Shown: positions 49,444 through 59,309, numbered from the stretch's first letter. The stretch: DNA of 64,000 bases from Pseudomonas sp. GD04091 (GCF_029836165.1 NZ_JAOEBG010000004.1:186001-250000); one strand, 5' to 3'. Made by a program: numbers and translations. Notes: generated by a model not told the origin, from the sequence alone.

Positions 49444-49885
49444 GGGAGCTCTCCGGGGTCAGCACGCTGCCGCGCACCTTGTAGGACTTGCCGTGGAACA
49501 GGGCGATCAGCTCGCCCTGCTGGTTCTCGATCCGCACGTCGTAGTTGCCGGTGCGGCCCTTGCGGCTCTGTTCGCTGGCCGTGGCCAGCAACTGCTCGCC
49601 AAGGCGCGCCGGCGCCACGTAGTCGATGCCGCAGCCCAGGGCCACGGCAGCTTCGTCGTAGCTGTTGCAGGCGAAGGCGAAGGCCGAGTCGGCGAGGGCG
49701 AACAGGTAACCGCCATGACAGGTGCCGTGGCCCTGGATCATGTCGGCGCGCACCGTCATGCCCAGGCGGGCGCTGCCGGGGCCGGCGTCGAGCAGCTCGA
49801 TGCCCAGGCCCTGGCTGGCGGCGTCGCGGGCGAACATGGCCTGGGCGCAGGCGCGGGCCAGGTCGGCGGGGGAATGGTCAGGCAT
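49436..49885 (-). CDS. paaI: Hydroxyphenylacetyl-CoA thioesterase PaaI
   Basis: 149 aa hot-dog-fold thioesterase: GHGTCHGGYLFALADSAFAFACN contains the catalytic region. It clears dead-end CoA esters of the pathway to free CoA. It overlaps both neighbours by 8 bp. Confidence 0.94.
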   Translation of the reverse strand: MPDHSPADLARACAQAMFARDAASQGLGIELLDAGPGSARLGMTVRADMIQGHGTCHGGYLFALADSAFAFACNSYDEAAVALGCGIDYVAPARLGEQLLATASEQSRKGRTGNYDVRIENQQGELIALFHGKSYKVRGSVLTPESSHD

Positions 49886-51395
49886 GCAGGCGGCCTCCTT
49901 CGGCGTGGGTGCGGCGCAGCAGCAGGGACGGGCGGTAGCGCTCCTCGCCGTAGCTGCGTTGCAGGTTGTCGAGCACGCGCAGGGTGTGACCGATGCCCAG
50001 GCTGTCGGCCCAGGCCAGCGGGCCGCGCGGGTAGTTCACCCCGGCGCGCATGGCCAGGTCGATGTCAGTGGGCGAGGCGACGCCTTGCAGTACTGCGTCG
50101 GCGGCCTCGTTGGCGAGCATGGCCACGGTGCGCAGCACCACCAGCCCGGGCAGGTCGGCCACCACGCAGACCTTCAGGCCAGCCTGGTCGAGCAAGGCGA
50201 CAGCCTGGTCGAGCGCGGTGGCGCTGCAGTCGGCGCTGTGGCTGATGGCCAGGCGCGTGGCGTTGGCGTAGTCCAGGGCCAGGTCCAGCAGCACCAGGTT
50301 GCGCAAGCCATCCTCACGTGCGCGCTGGCTGGCCATGCGCCCGTCGGACAGCGCCAAGGTCGCCTCGCCGACCTGCAGCAGGCCGCTGCCGGCGCGCTCG
50401 GTGACATGGATGCCGCTGCCGCGCAAGCGCTCGATCAGCGGCTGCAAGGCGCCGAGATCACCTTGCGCCGCGCAGCGCTCGACGGTCGCCGAGCTGGCCA
50501 GCTCTGCCGGGCGTGGTCGTTCAGTGCCGTCGTCGTACCGATAGAACCCCTGGCCGCTCTTGCGTCCAAGGCGTCCGGCATCGACCAGTTCCTTCTGCAG
50601 CAGCGACGGCTGGAAGCGCAAATCGCCATAGAAAGCTTCGAACACCGAGCAGGTCACGGCGTAGTTGACGTCGTGGCCGATCAGGTCGGTGAGCTCGAAG
50701 GCGCCCATGCGAAAGCCACCGGCGTCGCGCAGCAGGGCGTCGAGGGTGGCGCAGTCGGCGGCGCCTTCCTGCAGCAGACGCAGGCTTTCGGCATAGAAGG
50801 GGCGGGCCACCCGGTTGACGATGAAGCCCGGTGTCGAGCGGGTACGCACCGGTTGCTTGCCCCAGGCCCTGGCAGTGTCGTACAGCGTGGTCGCCATGGC
50901 TGCGGGGGTGGCCAGCCCGGAGATGATTTCCACCAGCGCCATCAGCGGCGCCGGATTGAAGAAGTGCATGCCGATGACCCGCTCCGGCCGCTGAAGCCCG
51001 GCGGCGAGGCGGGTGATCGACAGCGACGAGGTATTGCTGGCCAGGATGCAGTCTGCATCGCACAGGGTTTCGAGCTGGCGCAGCAGTTCCTGCTTGATCG
51101 GCAGGCTTTCGACGATGGCTTCGATCACCAGTCGGGCATCGGCCAGGGCGTCCAGGCTGTCGGCCGGCTGCAGGCGCTCGCGGATGGCTTCACGGGCGCC
51201 AGGCGCGAGCTTGCCTTTTTCCACGAGCCGGCCGAGTTGGCGGTCGATGCCCTCGATGGCCTGGGCGGCAGCGCCGGGGCGGTTGTCATACAGGCGCACC
51301 GGATGACCCGCCTGAGCCGCCACCTGGGCGATGCCGGCGCCCATGGCGCCCGCGCCGATCACCGCCACCAGGGCATCGTTGTCGAGTGCGGCCAT
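49878..51395 (-). CDS. paaH: 3-hydroxyadipyl-CoA dehydrogenase PaaH
   Basis: 505 aa. NAD-binding VIGAGAMGAGIAQVAAQAG, then SNTSSLSITRLAAGL and MHFFNPAPLMALVEII. It has two 3HCDH C-terminal domains (about 190-290 and 410-505), normal for PaaH. The ATG at 51395 is preceded by AAGGGG and lies 2 bp after the paaG stop; an overlapping GTG at 51404 is possible. Confidence 0.94.
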   Translation of the reverse strand: MAALDNDALVAVIGAGAMGAGIAQVAAQAGHPVRLYDNRPGAAAQAIEGIDRQLGRLVEKGKLAPGAREAIRERLQPADSLDALADARLVIEAIVESLPIKQELLRQLETLCDADCILASNTSSLSITRLAAGLQRPERVIGMHFFNPAPLMALVEIISGLATPAAMATTLYDTARAWGKQPVRTRSTPGFIVNRVARPFYAESLRLLQEGAADCATLDALLRDAGGFRMGAFELTDLIGHDVNYAVTCSVFEAFYGDLRFQPSLLQKELVDAGRLGRKSGQGFYRYDDGTERPRPAELASSATVERCAAQGDLGALQPLIERLRGSGIHVTERAGSGLLQVGEATLALSDGRMASQRAREDGLRNLVLLDLALDYANATRLAISHSADCSATALDQAVALLDQAGLKVCVVADLPGLVVLRTVAMLANEAADAVLQGVASPTDIDLAMRAGVNYPRGPLAWADSLGIGHTLRVLDNLQRSYGEERYRPSLLLRRTHAEGGRLHA

Positions 51396-51397
51396 GC

Positions 51398-52192
51398 TCA
51401 GCACCCCTTGAACGCAGGCGCGCGCTTGTTCATGAAGGCGCTGACGCCTTCGCGATAGTCCTCGCTGCGCCCGGCCAGGCGCTGCAGGTCGCGCTCAAGC
51501 TCCAGCTGCTCGTCGAAACGGTTGTCGTGGCTCTGGTTGAGGGCGCGCTTGATCAGGGCCAGGCCATAGGTGGGCTGGGTCGCGAGGTGGCGGGCGAGCT
51601 CGAGCGCTTCGTCACGCAGCGCGGCGTCATCCACCACCCGGTGGATCAGCCCCCACTGTTCGGCCTGCTCGGCGCTCAGGCGCTCGCCCAGCATGGCCAG
51701 CGCCTTGGCCCGGGCCAGGCCGACCAGGCGTGGCAGCAGCCAGGTGCCGCCGGAGTCCGGCACCAGGCCGATCTTGCAGAACGCCTGGATGAAGTTTGCC
51801 GAACGCGCGGCCAGCACCAGGTCGCAAGCCAGGGGCAGATTGGCCCCGGCGCCGGCGGCCACGCCGTTGACCGCACAGATCACTGGCAACGGCAGGTCGC
51901 GCAGGGTGCGCACCAGTGGGTTGTAGAACTGCTCGATGGACTGACCCAGGTCAGGCATGTCGGTGCCGGGCGCGACATTGCGCTCGGCCAGGTCCTGGCC
52001 GGCGCAGAAGCCGCGACCTTCGCCGGTCAGCAGCAGCACGCGGGCGTGCTCGCTGTGGCGCACCTGTTGCAAGGCTTCACGCACCTCCAGGTGCATCGCC
52101 GCATTGAAGCTGTTGAGCTGCTCGGGCCGGTTCAGCGAGAGAAGGGCGACGCCGTCGTCCTCGATGGAAAACAGGATGTGTTCGAAAGGCAT
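51398..52192 (-). CDS. paaG: Ring-1,2-epoxyphenylacetyl-CoA isomerase PaaG
   Basis: 264 aa crotonase. GEGRGFCAGQDLAERN, VNGVAAGAGANLPLACD and KIGLVPDSGGTWLLPRL are PaaG-like; the acidic residue in VPDSGG is in the isomerase position. It converts the epoxide to oxepin-CoA and also isomerises the double bond later in the pathway. It is 31 bp after paaF. Confidence 0.94.
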   Translation of the reverse strand: MPFEHILFSIEDDGVALLSLNRPEQLNSFNAAMHLEVREALQQVRHSEHARVLLLTGEGRGFCAGQDLAERNVAPGTDMPDLGQSIEQFYNPLVRTLRDLPLPVICAVNGVAAGAGANLPLACDLVLAARSANFIQAFCKIGLVPDSGGTWLLPRLVGLARAKALAMLGERLSAEQAEQWGLIHRVVDDAALRDEALELARHLATQPTYGLALIKRALNQSHDNRFDEQLELERDLQRLAGRSEDYREGVSAFMNKRAPAFKGC

Positions 52193-52223
52193 GACTGGCT
52201 CGCTCCGTCAGTCGGTGGGAGGC

Positions 52224-52997
52224 TTACAGCCCTTGGAATCGGGCTGGGCGTTTTTCCTGGAAGGCGCGGATGCCTTCGTCGCGGTCGGCGGTGCCGGCCA
52301 GCAGGGTGAAAGCGTGTCGCTCGAAGCGCAGGCCGCCGGCCAGGTCCATGTCCTGGGCCCTGAGCAGCGCCTCCTTGGCCAGGCGCACCGCCAGCGGCGC
52401 CTTGGCGGCGATGCTGCTGGCCACCTGCAGGGCGCGCTCGACGGTCAGTTCCGGCTGGGTGACTTCGCTGACCAATCCGGCCTGCAGGGCATGGCGGGCG
52501 TCGATGGCTTCGCCACCGAGCACCATCTGCATGGCCAGCGGCTTGCCCACGGCGCGTAGCAGGCGCTGGGTGCCGCCGGCGCCGGGGATGATGCCGAGGT
52601 TGATTTCCGGCTGGCCGAAACGGGCATCGCTGCCGGCGATGACGATGTCGGCGCACATCACCAGTTCACAGCCACCCCCGAGGGCGAAGCCGTTGACCGC
52701 GGCGATCAGTGGTTTGGGAAAGGCGGCAATGCGCTGCCAGCAGGCCACGCGCGGATCGTTGAGGATGCCGACCAGGTCGCGCGCGGCCATCTCGTTGATA
52801 TCGGCGCCAGCGGCGAAGGCCTTGCGGTTGCCGGTGATGACCACGGCGCGGGTCTGCGGGTCGTGCTCGGCCGCCTCCAGCTCGCCGGCCAGCTCGGCCA
52901 GCAGCGCGGTGTTCAGGGCGTTGAGGGCTTGCGGGCGTTGCAGGGTGATCAGGCGGACACCGTCCGCCGGAGCCTGCACGACAAGGTTGCTTGGCAT
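52224..52997 (-). CDS. paaF: 2,3-dehydroadipyl-CoA hydratase PaaF
   Basis: 257 aa enoyl-CoA hydratase: ITGNRKAFAAGADINEMA, VNGFALGGGCELVMCAD and EINLGIIPGAGGTQRLLRAVG with both catalytic Glu positions present. It is first in paaFGHIJK, with a candidate operator region upstream. Confidence 0.94.
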   Translation of the reverse strand: MPSNLVVQAPADGVRLITLQRPQALNALNTALLAELAGELEAAEHDPQTRAVVITGNRKAFAAGADINEMAARDLVGILNDPRVACWQRIAAFPKPLIAAVNGFALGGGCELVMCADIVIAGSDARFGQPEINLGIIPGAGGTQRLLRAVGKPLAMQMVLGGEAIDARHALQAGLVSEVTQPELTVERALQVASSIAAKAPLAVRLAKEALLRAQDMDLAGGLRFERHAFTLLAGTADRDEGIRAFQEKRPARFQGL

Positions 52998-53337
52998 GGT
53001 GGTACCTCAGGCTGCACGTTCGGCGCCGGCTGCGACCGGCTTTTCTTGGGGTTGTTTGCGGTGCTGGAGGCAAGTATATGTGCAATGCGATACATAAAAT
53101 CAACATATAAATTAGATTTATGTATCTGTAATTTTGAGGGTGGTGTATCGCTGCTCAAGCCAGCTTCCACGCTGCATCGCCTGCCAAGACTTTTGTTGAA
53201 GCAAGAAGGCCTCGCGCTGAGGTGTTCGTTGTGCTCGTGCCTGGTGAGAAAAGCGATACAGTGCCGAGGCATTGACTAAGTGATTTGTTCTGATACAGGA
53301 TCGACCGACTTTCTGAATCGCATCGAGAACCCAGCCC
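52998..53337. promoter_or_regulatory. paaF/paaY divergent promoter with candidate PaaX operator
   Basis: GATACATAAA (53089-53098) and TTTATGTATC (53117-53126) form a perfect 10-bp inverted repeat with an 18-bp spacer. Around it GCGATACA (53087-53094) and TGTATCGC (53144-53151) repeat the arrangement seen at paaA. A further GCGATACA at 53253-53260 lies nearer paaY. The region is AT-rich and contains no gene. Confidence 0.6.
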
Positions 53338-53937
53338 ATGCCCTGCTATCGCCTCGACGGCCTGACCCCCGTGGTCCATCCCAGTGCCTACGTACACCCC
53401 AGTGCCGTGCTGATCGGCGACGTCCTTGTAGGCCCGAACTGCTATATCGGCCCCCTGGCCTCGCTGCGCGGCGATTTCGGGCGAATCATCCTGGAAGAAG
53501 GGGCCAACCTGCAGGACACCTGTGTCATGCATGGCTTCCCCGGCGGCGATACGGTGGTCGAGCGCAACGGCCACATCGGCCATGGCGCAGTACTGCACGG
53601 CTGTCGCGTGGGTGAGGACGCGCTGGTCGGCATGAATGCGGTGGTCATGGATGGCGCCCATGTCGCCCCGCGCTCCATCGTCGCGGCCACCGCTTTCGTC
53701 AAGGCGGGTTTCCAATGCCCGCAACGGAGCCTGGTGGTCGGTGCGCCGGCCACGGTGAAACGTTCGCTCAGCGATCAGGAGCTGGCCTGGAAACAGCGCG
53801 GCACTGCCGAGTATCACAGCCTGGCCCGGCGTTGCATGAGCGCGCTGGTCGAGTGCCCGCCGCTGAGCGCGCCCGAAGCCGAGCGCCCGCGCATGAGCGA
53901 TTCAGGCGTCCGGCCCAAGGCCGAGGGTGGCGCATGA
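53338..53937 (+). CDS. paaY: PaaY, hexapeptide-repeat thioesterase
   Basis: 199 aa left-handed beta-helix protein of the gamma-carbonic-anhydrase-like family: [42 protein letters not shown] with metal-binding His residues. In E. coli PaaY is a thioesterase preventing build-up of toxic pathway intermediates. The paaY-paaX order on the plus strand is conserved. PaaX starts 59 bp after it. Confidence 0.92.
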   Translation: MPCYRLDGLTPVVHPSAYVHPSAVLIGDVLVGPNCYIGPLASLRGDFGRIILEEGANLQDTCVMHGFPGGDTVVERNGHIGHGAVLHGCRVGEDALVGMNAVVMDGAHVAPRSIVAATAFVKAGFQCPQRSLVVGAPATVKRSLSDQELAWKQRGTAEYHSLARRCMSALVECPPLSAPEAERPRMSDSGVRPKAEGGA

Positions 53938-53996
53938 GCCTTGCGCGGTCGCGGCAGGCAGGTATAGTCGAGGCTTTAGCCGTGCCTCGTTCACTC

Positions 53997-54920
53997 ATGA
54001 GCAGCCTTGCCTCCCTGAATCACCTGATCACCCGCTTCCAGGAGCAGACGCCGATCCGCGCCAGCTCACTGATCATCACCCTGTATGGCGATGCCATCGA
54101 ACCCCATGGCGGCACGGTCTGGCTGGGCAGCCTGATCAACCTGCTGGAGCCGATGGGCATCAACGAGCGGTTGATCCGCACCTCGATCTTCCGCCTGACC
54201 AAGGAAGGCTGGCTGACCGCCGAGAAGGTCGGTCGGCGCAGCTACTACAGCCTCACCGGTACCGGGCGGCGGCGTTTCGAGAAAGCCTTCAAGCGCGTCT
54301 ACAGCGCCAGCCTGCCGGCCTGGGATGGCGCCTGGACGCTGGTCCTGCTGTCGCAGCTCGACGCCGCCAAGCGCAAGGCCGTGCGCGAAGAACTGGAATG
54401 GCAGGGTTTCGGCGCCCTGGGCGTGAACCTGCTGGGCTGCCCGCGCAGCGATCGCGCCGACCTCGCCGCCACCCTGCGCGAGCAGGAAGCCGAGGACGAC
54501 TGCATCGTCTTCGAGACCCACGCCCAGGAAGTGCTGGCGTCCAAGGCCTTGCGTGCCCAGGTGCGGGAAAGCTGGAACATCGAGGAGCTGGGGCGGCACT
54601 ACAGCGAGTTCATCCGCCTGTTCCGCCCGTTGTGGCAGGCGATGCAGGATCTGGAGTCGGCCAGCCCGCAGGACTGCTTCCTGGCCCGAACGCTGCTGAT
54701 CCATGAGTACCGCCGCCTGCTGCTGCGCGATCCGCAGTTGCCGGACGAGTTGTTGCCGGGGGATTGGGAGGGGCGTGCGGCGCGCCAGTTGTGCCGCAAC
54801 CTGTATCGGCTTGTGCAGGGCAGGGCGGAGGTGTATCTGGCCAGCGCGCTGGAGACCGCCGACGGGCCATTGCCGGATGCCAACGAGAGTTTCCATCGGC
54901 GTTTTGGCGGGCTTGGCTGA
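53997..54920 (+). CDS. paaX: Phenylacetyl-CoA-responsive repressor PaaX
   Basis: 307 aa. The N-terminal winged helix (GGTVWLGSLINLLEPMGI, RTSIFRLTKEGWL) and the long C-terminal PaaX domain are complete. It represses paa promoters until phenylacetyl-CoA is formed. The ATG at 53997 matches the usual N-terminus (MSSLASLNHLITRFQEQTPI). A weak stem (GGGCAGG 54974-54980 with CCTGCCC 54996-55002) lies between its stop and the convergent RHS gene. Confidence 0.95.
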   Translation: MSSLASLNHLITRFQEQTPIRASSLIITLYGDAIEPHGGTVWLGSLINLLEPMGINERLIRTSIFRLTKEGWLTAEKVGRRSYYSLTGTGRRRFEKAFKRVYSASLPAWDGAWTLVLLSQLDAAKRKAVREELEWQGFGALGVNLLGCPRSDRADLAATLREQEAEDDCIVFETHAQEVLASKALRAQVRESWNIEELGRHYSEFIRLFRPLWQAMQDLESASPQDCFLARTLLIHEYRRLLLRDPQLPDELLPGDWEGRAARQLCRNLYRLVQGRAEVYLASALETADGPLPDANESFHRRFGGLG

Positions 54921-55010
54921 TTCGATTTCGGCGAGGTTGCGAAGTGACGACATCGGGCAATGTCTTGCGCAGGGGGCAGGCCGGCATGGCTGACCCCTGC
55001 CCAGAGCACG

Positions 55011-57920
55011 CTACTGCTTGCGCTGCTCGTATTGCCGTATCAGATCTCTCGCCTTGCGGATCTCTGATCTGGCTTCCTGGCGATGCGATTCAAAGCTCGT
55101 CTCTCTCATGAGGTTGTCTTTCAGCAGGCGAAAATCAATGACCAGCGCCCTTCCCTCGTGCGCCGCATGCTTGTTGGTGGGGTCTACAAACACATTTTTC
55201 CCGCGTACGACGATGCCGTGCTTATCGAAAGCATCTTCGATCGTGGATATGTAACCTTCGATCAGTTTCTCTGCCGCGTCGACTTCTGCGGAAAACTCCT
55301 GTACGAGATCGTCCTTCGACAAGTTCGCTGCTTGCTGGATTTTTTTTCCGGTGTGGTACCACCAGGTGACAGGCACGGAAATTGGCGAGGAGGCGCTTCC
55401 TAGCGCTTCTAGCCCTTGACCGATCGCATAATTGCCAGCTTTGTCGATTCCCTTGTCGCGAAGGTGCGAACGCTCAAATTGATGCGCCAATGTTTCTTTC
55501 ACGATCTGCCAATAGCTCTGCTTGTTTTTGTTCAGACTCTTGGAAATGGAAGTGCCAGGCACAGGTCCATAGGCTGGTGAGATCTGCTTTGCCGCCTCTT
55601 TTGCGAGGAAACCAAGTATGAAGGCACCTCCTGGTCCCGCCACGGCGCCTGCCGCGGATCCCAGCGCACCAAAAATCGACCCCGTGACTTCCGTGACAGC
55701 CATGGAAACAGTGCTGTAGGCAATTGTCGTGGATTTGGAATCGAGAAAATTCCCCACTTCATTGGTGGCTTTCTGCAGTACGCCGGAGGCCGACTTGAGA
55801 GCCTTGTAGGTCTGGGAGTACTCCTCACGAACGCTCTTGAGCTGAGCCCTTTCATCAGGACTGTGCTGGCGACCGCCGTTGACTGGGGAGAGCCCAGTCG
55901 CATCGGTCAATGTCAGCGGGTTGTTGCGCACCATGCGATAGAGGTTCAACCCATCGATGGTGCCTGCGGGGTCGGCGCTCAACCAGCGCCCGGCCCACGG
56001 CTGATAGTAGCGATAGCCGTAGTAGTACAACCCTGTGGCATCACGCTCCTTACCTGCATAACGGGCCGTCTTGTACCGTGCCTCCAGTTGATTGCGCGCG
56101 GCCCAGACCGAGGTTCCACCAAACGGGTAGTACTCTTCCTGGCTGATCACCAGGCCATCGTCGTCCAGCTCCAGCCCGGCACTCGCGATCAGGTCGCCAT
56201 GGCTGTAGCGCAACGCGTCGTTGCTCAGGCCGTCCGGCATGCCGTGTTCCCAGTGCAACCCGCGCACCTGGGCGCCTCCCGCGTCGTCATGAAGGACGAC
56301 ATGCAGCGCTTCGGCCAGGGTCTCGCCGTTGTATCGGGTCTGTAACTCCAGGAGCGGCAGGTAGAGGGTCCGTTGCTGTTGGACGGTATTGCTCGAATGT
56401 CGATGGCCGAGTTTCTCCACCCGCTGGCTGGCGGCGTCGTAGCGGTAGGTTTCATCATCGCCGGCGGACGCTGCGCGGGCCACCTGCACCACCTGCGCAA
56501 GCTCGTCGCGATGGGTCCAGCGCAGCGGTTGCCCTGGTTGCAGGTAGCGCTGACCACCCGGGGCGAAGAAGAAATTGTCGACCGTGGCGGGGTCGTCGGT
56601 CAGCGTGCTTGGCACGGCGCGATTGCTGCGCTCGGAAACCGTCATGTCCAGCGTGTAGCCGGTGTCGGGGGCGGGCGAACGATGGCTGATGCGGGTGAGG
56701 TTGCCACCCCGATCGTATTGATAGCCGCGGGTGTAGTGGGTATAGGCGCCATCGCTGGCGGGCAGGGGGATGGTGGCGCAAGGCAGGTGCTGTCCCTGGC
56801 GTGCGATACCGGCCAGTTCGCGGCCGCTGGCGTGGACCAGCTGGTAGAGGCTGTCGTACCGGTAGTGGCTTTCGGGCACCACCTTGCGGTTGTGCCAGAA
56901 ACGTGTGGCTTGCGCGTCGTTGCGCACACTCAGCACGTTGCCCACCGGATCGTAGTCGTAGCGCAGGTCCTGCAGCACTTTCGCCCCGCTGCGGTGACCG
57001 GCGGGGCGCGCGGTCCTGATCCCGACGAGCCGCTGCGTACGGGGCTCGTAGGCATAGGTGACCACCACGCCGTTGCCCTGTTCCTCGCGCAGTTTGCGGC
57101 CCTCGGCGCAATACGCCGCCGACCTGAGGACACACCGCTCGGTACCACTGCCAAGCGTCAGCCAGCTCTGGCACAGGCGGCCGGCGACGTCATACCGGCT
57201 GCGGCGTTTGTGGCCCTTGGCGTCGGTGCGCTGCAACAGTGTTCCGGTGGCGTCCGCGTGGCTCATGGTGGTGAAGGCGGCGGGCGCCAGCAAGGCCTCC
57301 CAGGCCGACTCGTCCTGCCCCTGCCAATTTGCCGCGTGGCCGTCGGCGAGCAGCCTGCGCGTCGACGACAGCGACGCTCCGCTCAAGCCAGTGCTGTCCT
57401 GCAGCATGCATCCGGCCGTGTCGTAATGGCGCACCGGCATGCCGGCCTGGTTGCGATCCTTGGCCGCCTGATCGTTTCCTTGCCAGATGAACCGTTCGGT
57501 GATGCGCGGCGCCTGGCCGCCGACGAGCTCGTCGATACCCAGCAGGCGTCCGGGCAGCGGCGCCGCCTCGTACCAGCTGCGCTGGCTGACGCCGCTGGCG
57601 TTGATCCTGATCAGCGCGCGCCCATCGATATCCGAGAGGCCCAAGGTTCGGCCAGCATCGACGCTGTCGGCCCGCAGCACCTCGCCGCCCAGCGCGGCAT
57701 GCAAGGTGAGATTGGCCGCGCCAGACCCGTGCAGGCGCGGGTCGATGCTGCTGGCAAGGTGCCCCAGGTCGTCGAAGCGCTGGCGGGTGATGCGCAGATC
57801 GACCAGCGCTGGGGTGTCCGGGTGACGATGGAAAGCGATTTCGCGTATGCCCAGGCCCCGCGTGTCGCGGACGATCACAGCCGGGGTTCCCTGATGAAGT
57901 GAAAGATCTGTGCTGCTCAT
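55011..57920 (-). CDS. TccC-type RHS-repeat toxin (Tc toxin C component)
   Basis: 969 aa. Residues 1 to about 679 follow Photorhabdus/Pseudomonas TccC proteins: FHRHPDTPALVDLRITRQ, ITERFIWQGND, KLREEQGNGVVVTYAYEP, then YD repeats and the RHS core KERDATGLYYYGYRYYQPW to NLYRMVRNNPLTLTDATGLS. The last 290 residues (gene positions 55011-55883) are unique, contain a hydrophobic Gly/Ala-rich stretch (about 735-770) and are AT-richer, which marks an exchangeable effector domain. No TcA or TcB gene and no clear immunity gene are adjacent. The effector activity is unknown. Confidence 0.88.
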   Translation of the reverse strand: MSSTDLSLHQGTPAVIVRDTRGLGIREIAFHRHPDTPALVDLRITRQRFDDLGHLASSIDPRLHGSGAANLTLHAALGGEVLRADSVDAGRTLGLSDIDGRALIRINASGVSQRSWYEAAPLPGRLLGIDELVGGQAPRITERFIWQGNDQAAKDRNQAGMPVRHYDTAGCMLQDSTGLSGASLSSTRRLLADGHAANWQGQDESAWEALLAPAAFTTMSHADATGTLLQRTDAKGHKRRSRYDVAGRLCQSWLTLGSGTERCVLRSAAYCAEGRKLREEQGNGVVVTYAYEPRTQRLVGIRTARPAGHRSGAKVLQDLRYDYDPVGNVLSVRNDAQATRFWHNRKVVPESHYRYDSLYQLVHASGRELAGIARQGQHLPCATIPLPASDGAYTHYTRGYQYDRGGNLTRISHRSPAPDTGYTLDMTVSERSNRAVPSTLTDDPATVDNFFFAPGGQRYLQPGQPLRWTHRDELAQVVQVARAASAGDDETYRYDAASQRVEKLGHRHSSNTVQQQRTLYLPLLELQTRYNGETLAEALHVVLHDDAGGAQVRGLHWEHGMPDGLSNDALRYSHGDLIASAGLELDDDGLVISQEEYYPFGGTSVWAARNQLEARYKTARYAGKERDATGLYYYGYRYYQPWAGRWLSADPAGTIDGLNLYRMVRNNPLTLTDATGLSPVNGGRQHSPDERAQLKSVREEYSQTYKALKSASGVLQKATNEVGNFLDSKSTTIAYSTVSMAVTEVTGSIFGALGSAAGAVAGPGGAFILGFLAKEAAKQISPAYGPVPGTSISKSLNKNKQSYWQIVKETLAHQFERSHLRDKGIDKAGNYAIGQGLEALGSASSPISVPVTWWYHTGKKIQQAANLSKDDLVQEFSAEVDAAEKLIEGYISTIEDAFDKHGIVVRGKNVFVDPTNKHAAHEGRALVIDFRLLKDNLMRETSFESHRQEARSEIRKARDLIRQYEQRKQ

Positions 57921-58090
57921 GCGGCGTTCTCCTCTGGCGGCTGACGTCGTGCCAGCCGCGACCCGGTCAGGCTACGCAGGCGCAGCATGGCGGGGAGCGG
58001 GGGAAAACTGCCCATTCTTGTAGCAGCGCCGCGCACATGGTCCGTTTGAGGGATGCCAACCCCCGATCCCCTTGTTGCAATGCCTCGCGC

Positions 58091-58107
58091 GCCCCGGTAA
58101 CCGGGGC
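58091..58107. promoter_or_regulatory. Palindrome in the hsaA leader
   Basis: GCCCCGGT-A-ACCGGGGC, perfect 8-bp arms, ending 20 bp before the hsaA ATG and just ahead of its GAGGAG ribosome site. It could be an operator or a leader hairpin. Confidence 0.45.
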
Positions 58108-58127
58108 GATCAGAGGAGAACAACAAG

Positions 58128-59309
58128 ATGAATCAGGACCTCTTGCGTCAACAGCTGCGCGAGCGCGCCCGCGAACTGGTGCCGGTGCTGCGCGAGCGTG
58201 CCGAGCAGGCGGCGCGGCTGGGCCGCCTGCCGGAAGACACCCTGGCCGACTTCCACCAGGCTGGCTTCTTTCGCATCCTGCAGCCGGCCCGCTGGCAGGG
58301 GCTGGAGCTGGAGCCCAGGGACTTCTTCGACGTCCAGATGATCCTCGCCGAAGGCTGCATGTCGTCGGCCTGGGTGCTCGGCGTGGTGGCGATCCACAAC
58401 TGGCAGCTGGCGCTGTTCGACGACCGCGCGGCCGAAGATGTCTGGGGGCGGGACAGCAGCGTGCTGATCTCGTCCTCGTACATGCCGGTGGGCAAGGTCG
58501 AGCGTGTGGAGGGCGGATTCCGCCTCAGTGGTCGCTGGGGATTCTCGTCCGGCAGCAGGCATTGCCAGTGGGCCTTCCTCGGCGCCCTGGTGCCGCCAGA
58601 GGAACCGGGCGGGGCGCCGGACTACCGCACCTTCCTGGTACCGCGCAGTGACTACCAGGTCCTCGACAACTGGGACGTGATGGGCCTGGAAGCCACTGGC
58701 TCCCATGACGTGCTGGTGGAGGGCGCCTTGGTGCCCGAATACCGCACCCACCGTGCCGCCGATGGCTTCATGCAGCAAAGTCCGGGCAATGCGGTGAACA
58801 CCTCGCCCCTGTATCGCCTGCCATTCGGGCAGATCTTCGTGCGCGCGGTGTCGTCCTCGGCGATCGGCGCGCTGCAGGGCGCGGTGGATCAGTTCATCGC
58901 CCACAACCGCGCGCGGGTGGCGGTCAACGACGGGCGCAAGATGCTCCAGGACCCGGCCGCCCAGGGCGCGCTGGCCAACGCCATGGTCTGCGTCGACGAA
59001 TGCCGCACCGTGCTGCTGCGCAACTTCGAACTGATGCTCGACAGCGCACGTGCCGGCGTCCCGCTGGCCATGCAGGCGCGGGTGAAGATGCGCTATGACT
59101 CGGCGCTGGTGGCCGATCGCTGCGCCAAGGCGGTGGCCGAGCTGATGTTCAACAGCGGCGCCGCCACCATCTTTCGCGAGCACCCGATCAACCGCGCCTT
59201 CCGCGACATCCACACCGGCCGCGCCCATGTCGCCAACAGCCCGGCCAAGTACGCCTGGAACCTGGGCGGCGTGAGCATGGGCCAGGACAGCAGCGACTTC
59301 TTCCTCTGA
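58128..59309 (+). CDS. hsaA: HsaA/TesA2-like flavin-dependent 3-HSA hydroxylase
   Basis: 393 aa, acyl-CoA-dehydrogenase fold of the reduced-flavin monooxygenase type. Landmarks are FHQAGFFRILQPARWQGLEL, GRWGFSSGSRHCQWAFLGA, NWDVMGLEATGSHDV and the C-terminal HINRA-like region EHPINRAFRDIHTGRAHVAN. In steroid degraders this oxygenase hydroxylates the freed A-ring phenol to a catechol; its reductase HsaB is not in the window. It heads the plus-strand steroid operon. GAGGAG precedes the ATG. Confidence 0.85.
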   Translation: MNQDLLRQQLRERARELVPVLRERAEQAARLGRLPEDTLADFHQAGFFRILQPARWQGLELEPRDFFDVQMILAEGCMSSAWVLGVVAIHNWQLALFDDRAAEDVWGRDSSVLISSSYMPVGKVERVEGGFRLSGRWGFSSGSRHCQWAFLGALVPPEEPGGAPDYRTFLVPRSDYQVLDNWDVMGLEATGSHDVLVEGALVPEYRTHRAADGFMQQSPGNAVNTSPLYRLPFGQIFVRAVSSSAIGALQGAVDQFIAHNRARVAVNDGRKMLQDPAAQGALANAMVCVDECRTVLLRNFELMLDSARAGVPLAMQARVKMRYDSALVADRCAKAVAELMFNSGAATIFREHPINRAFRDIHTGRAHVANSPAKYAWNLGGVSMGQDSSDFFL

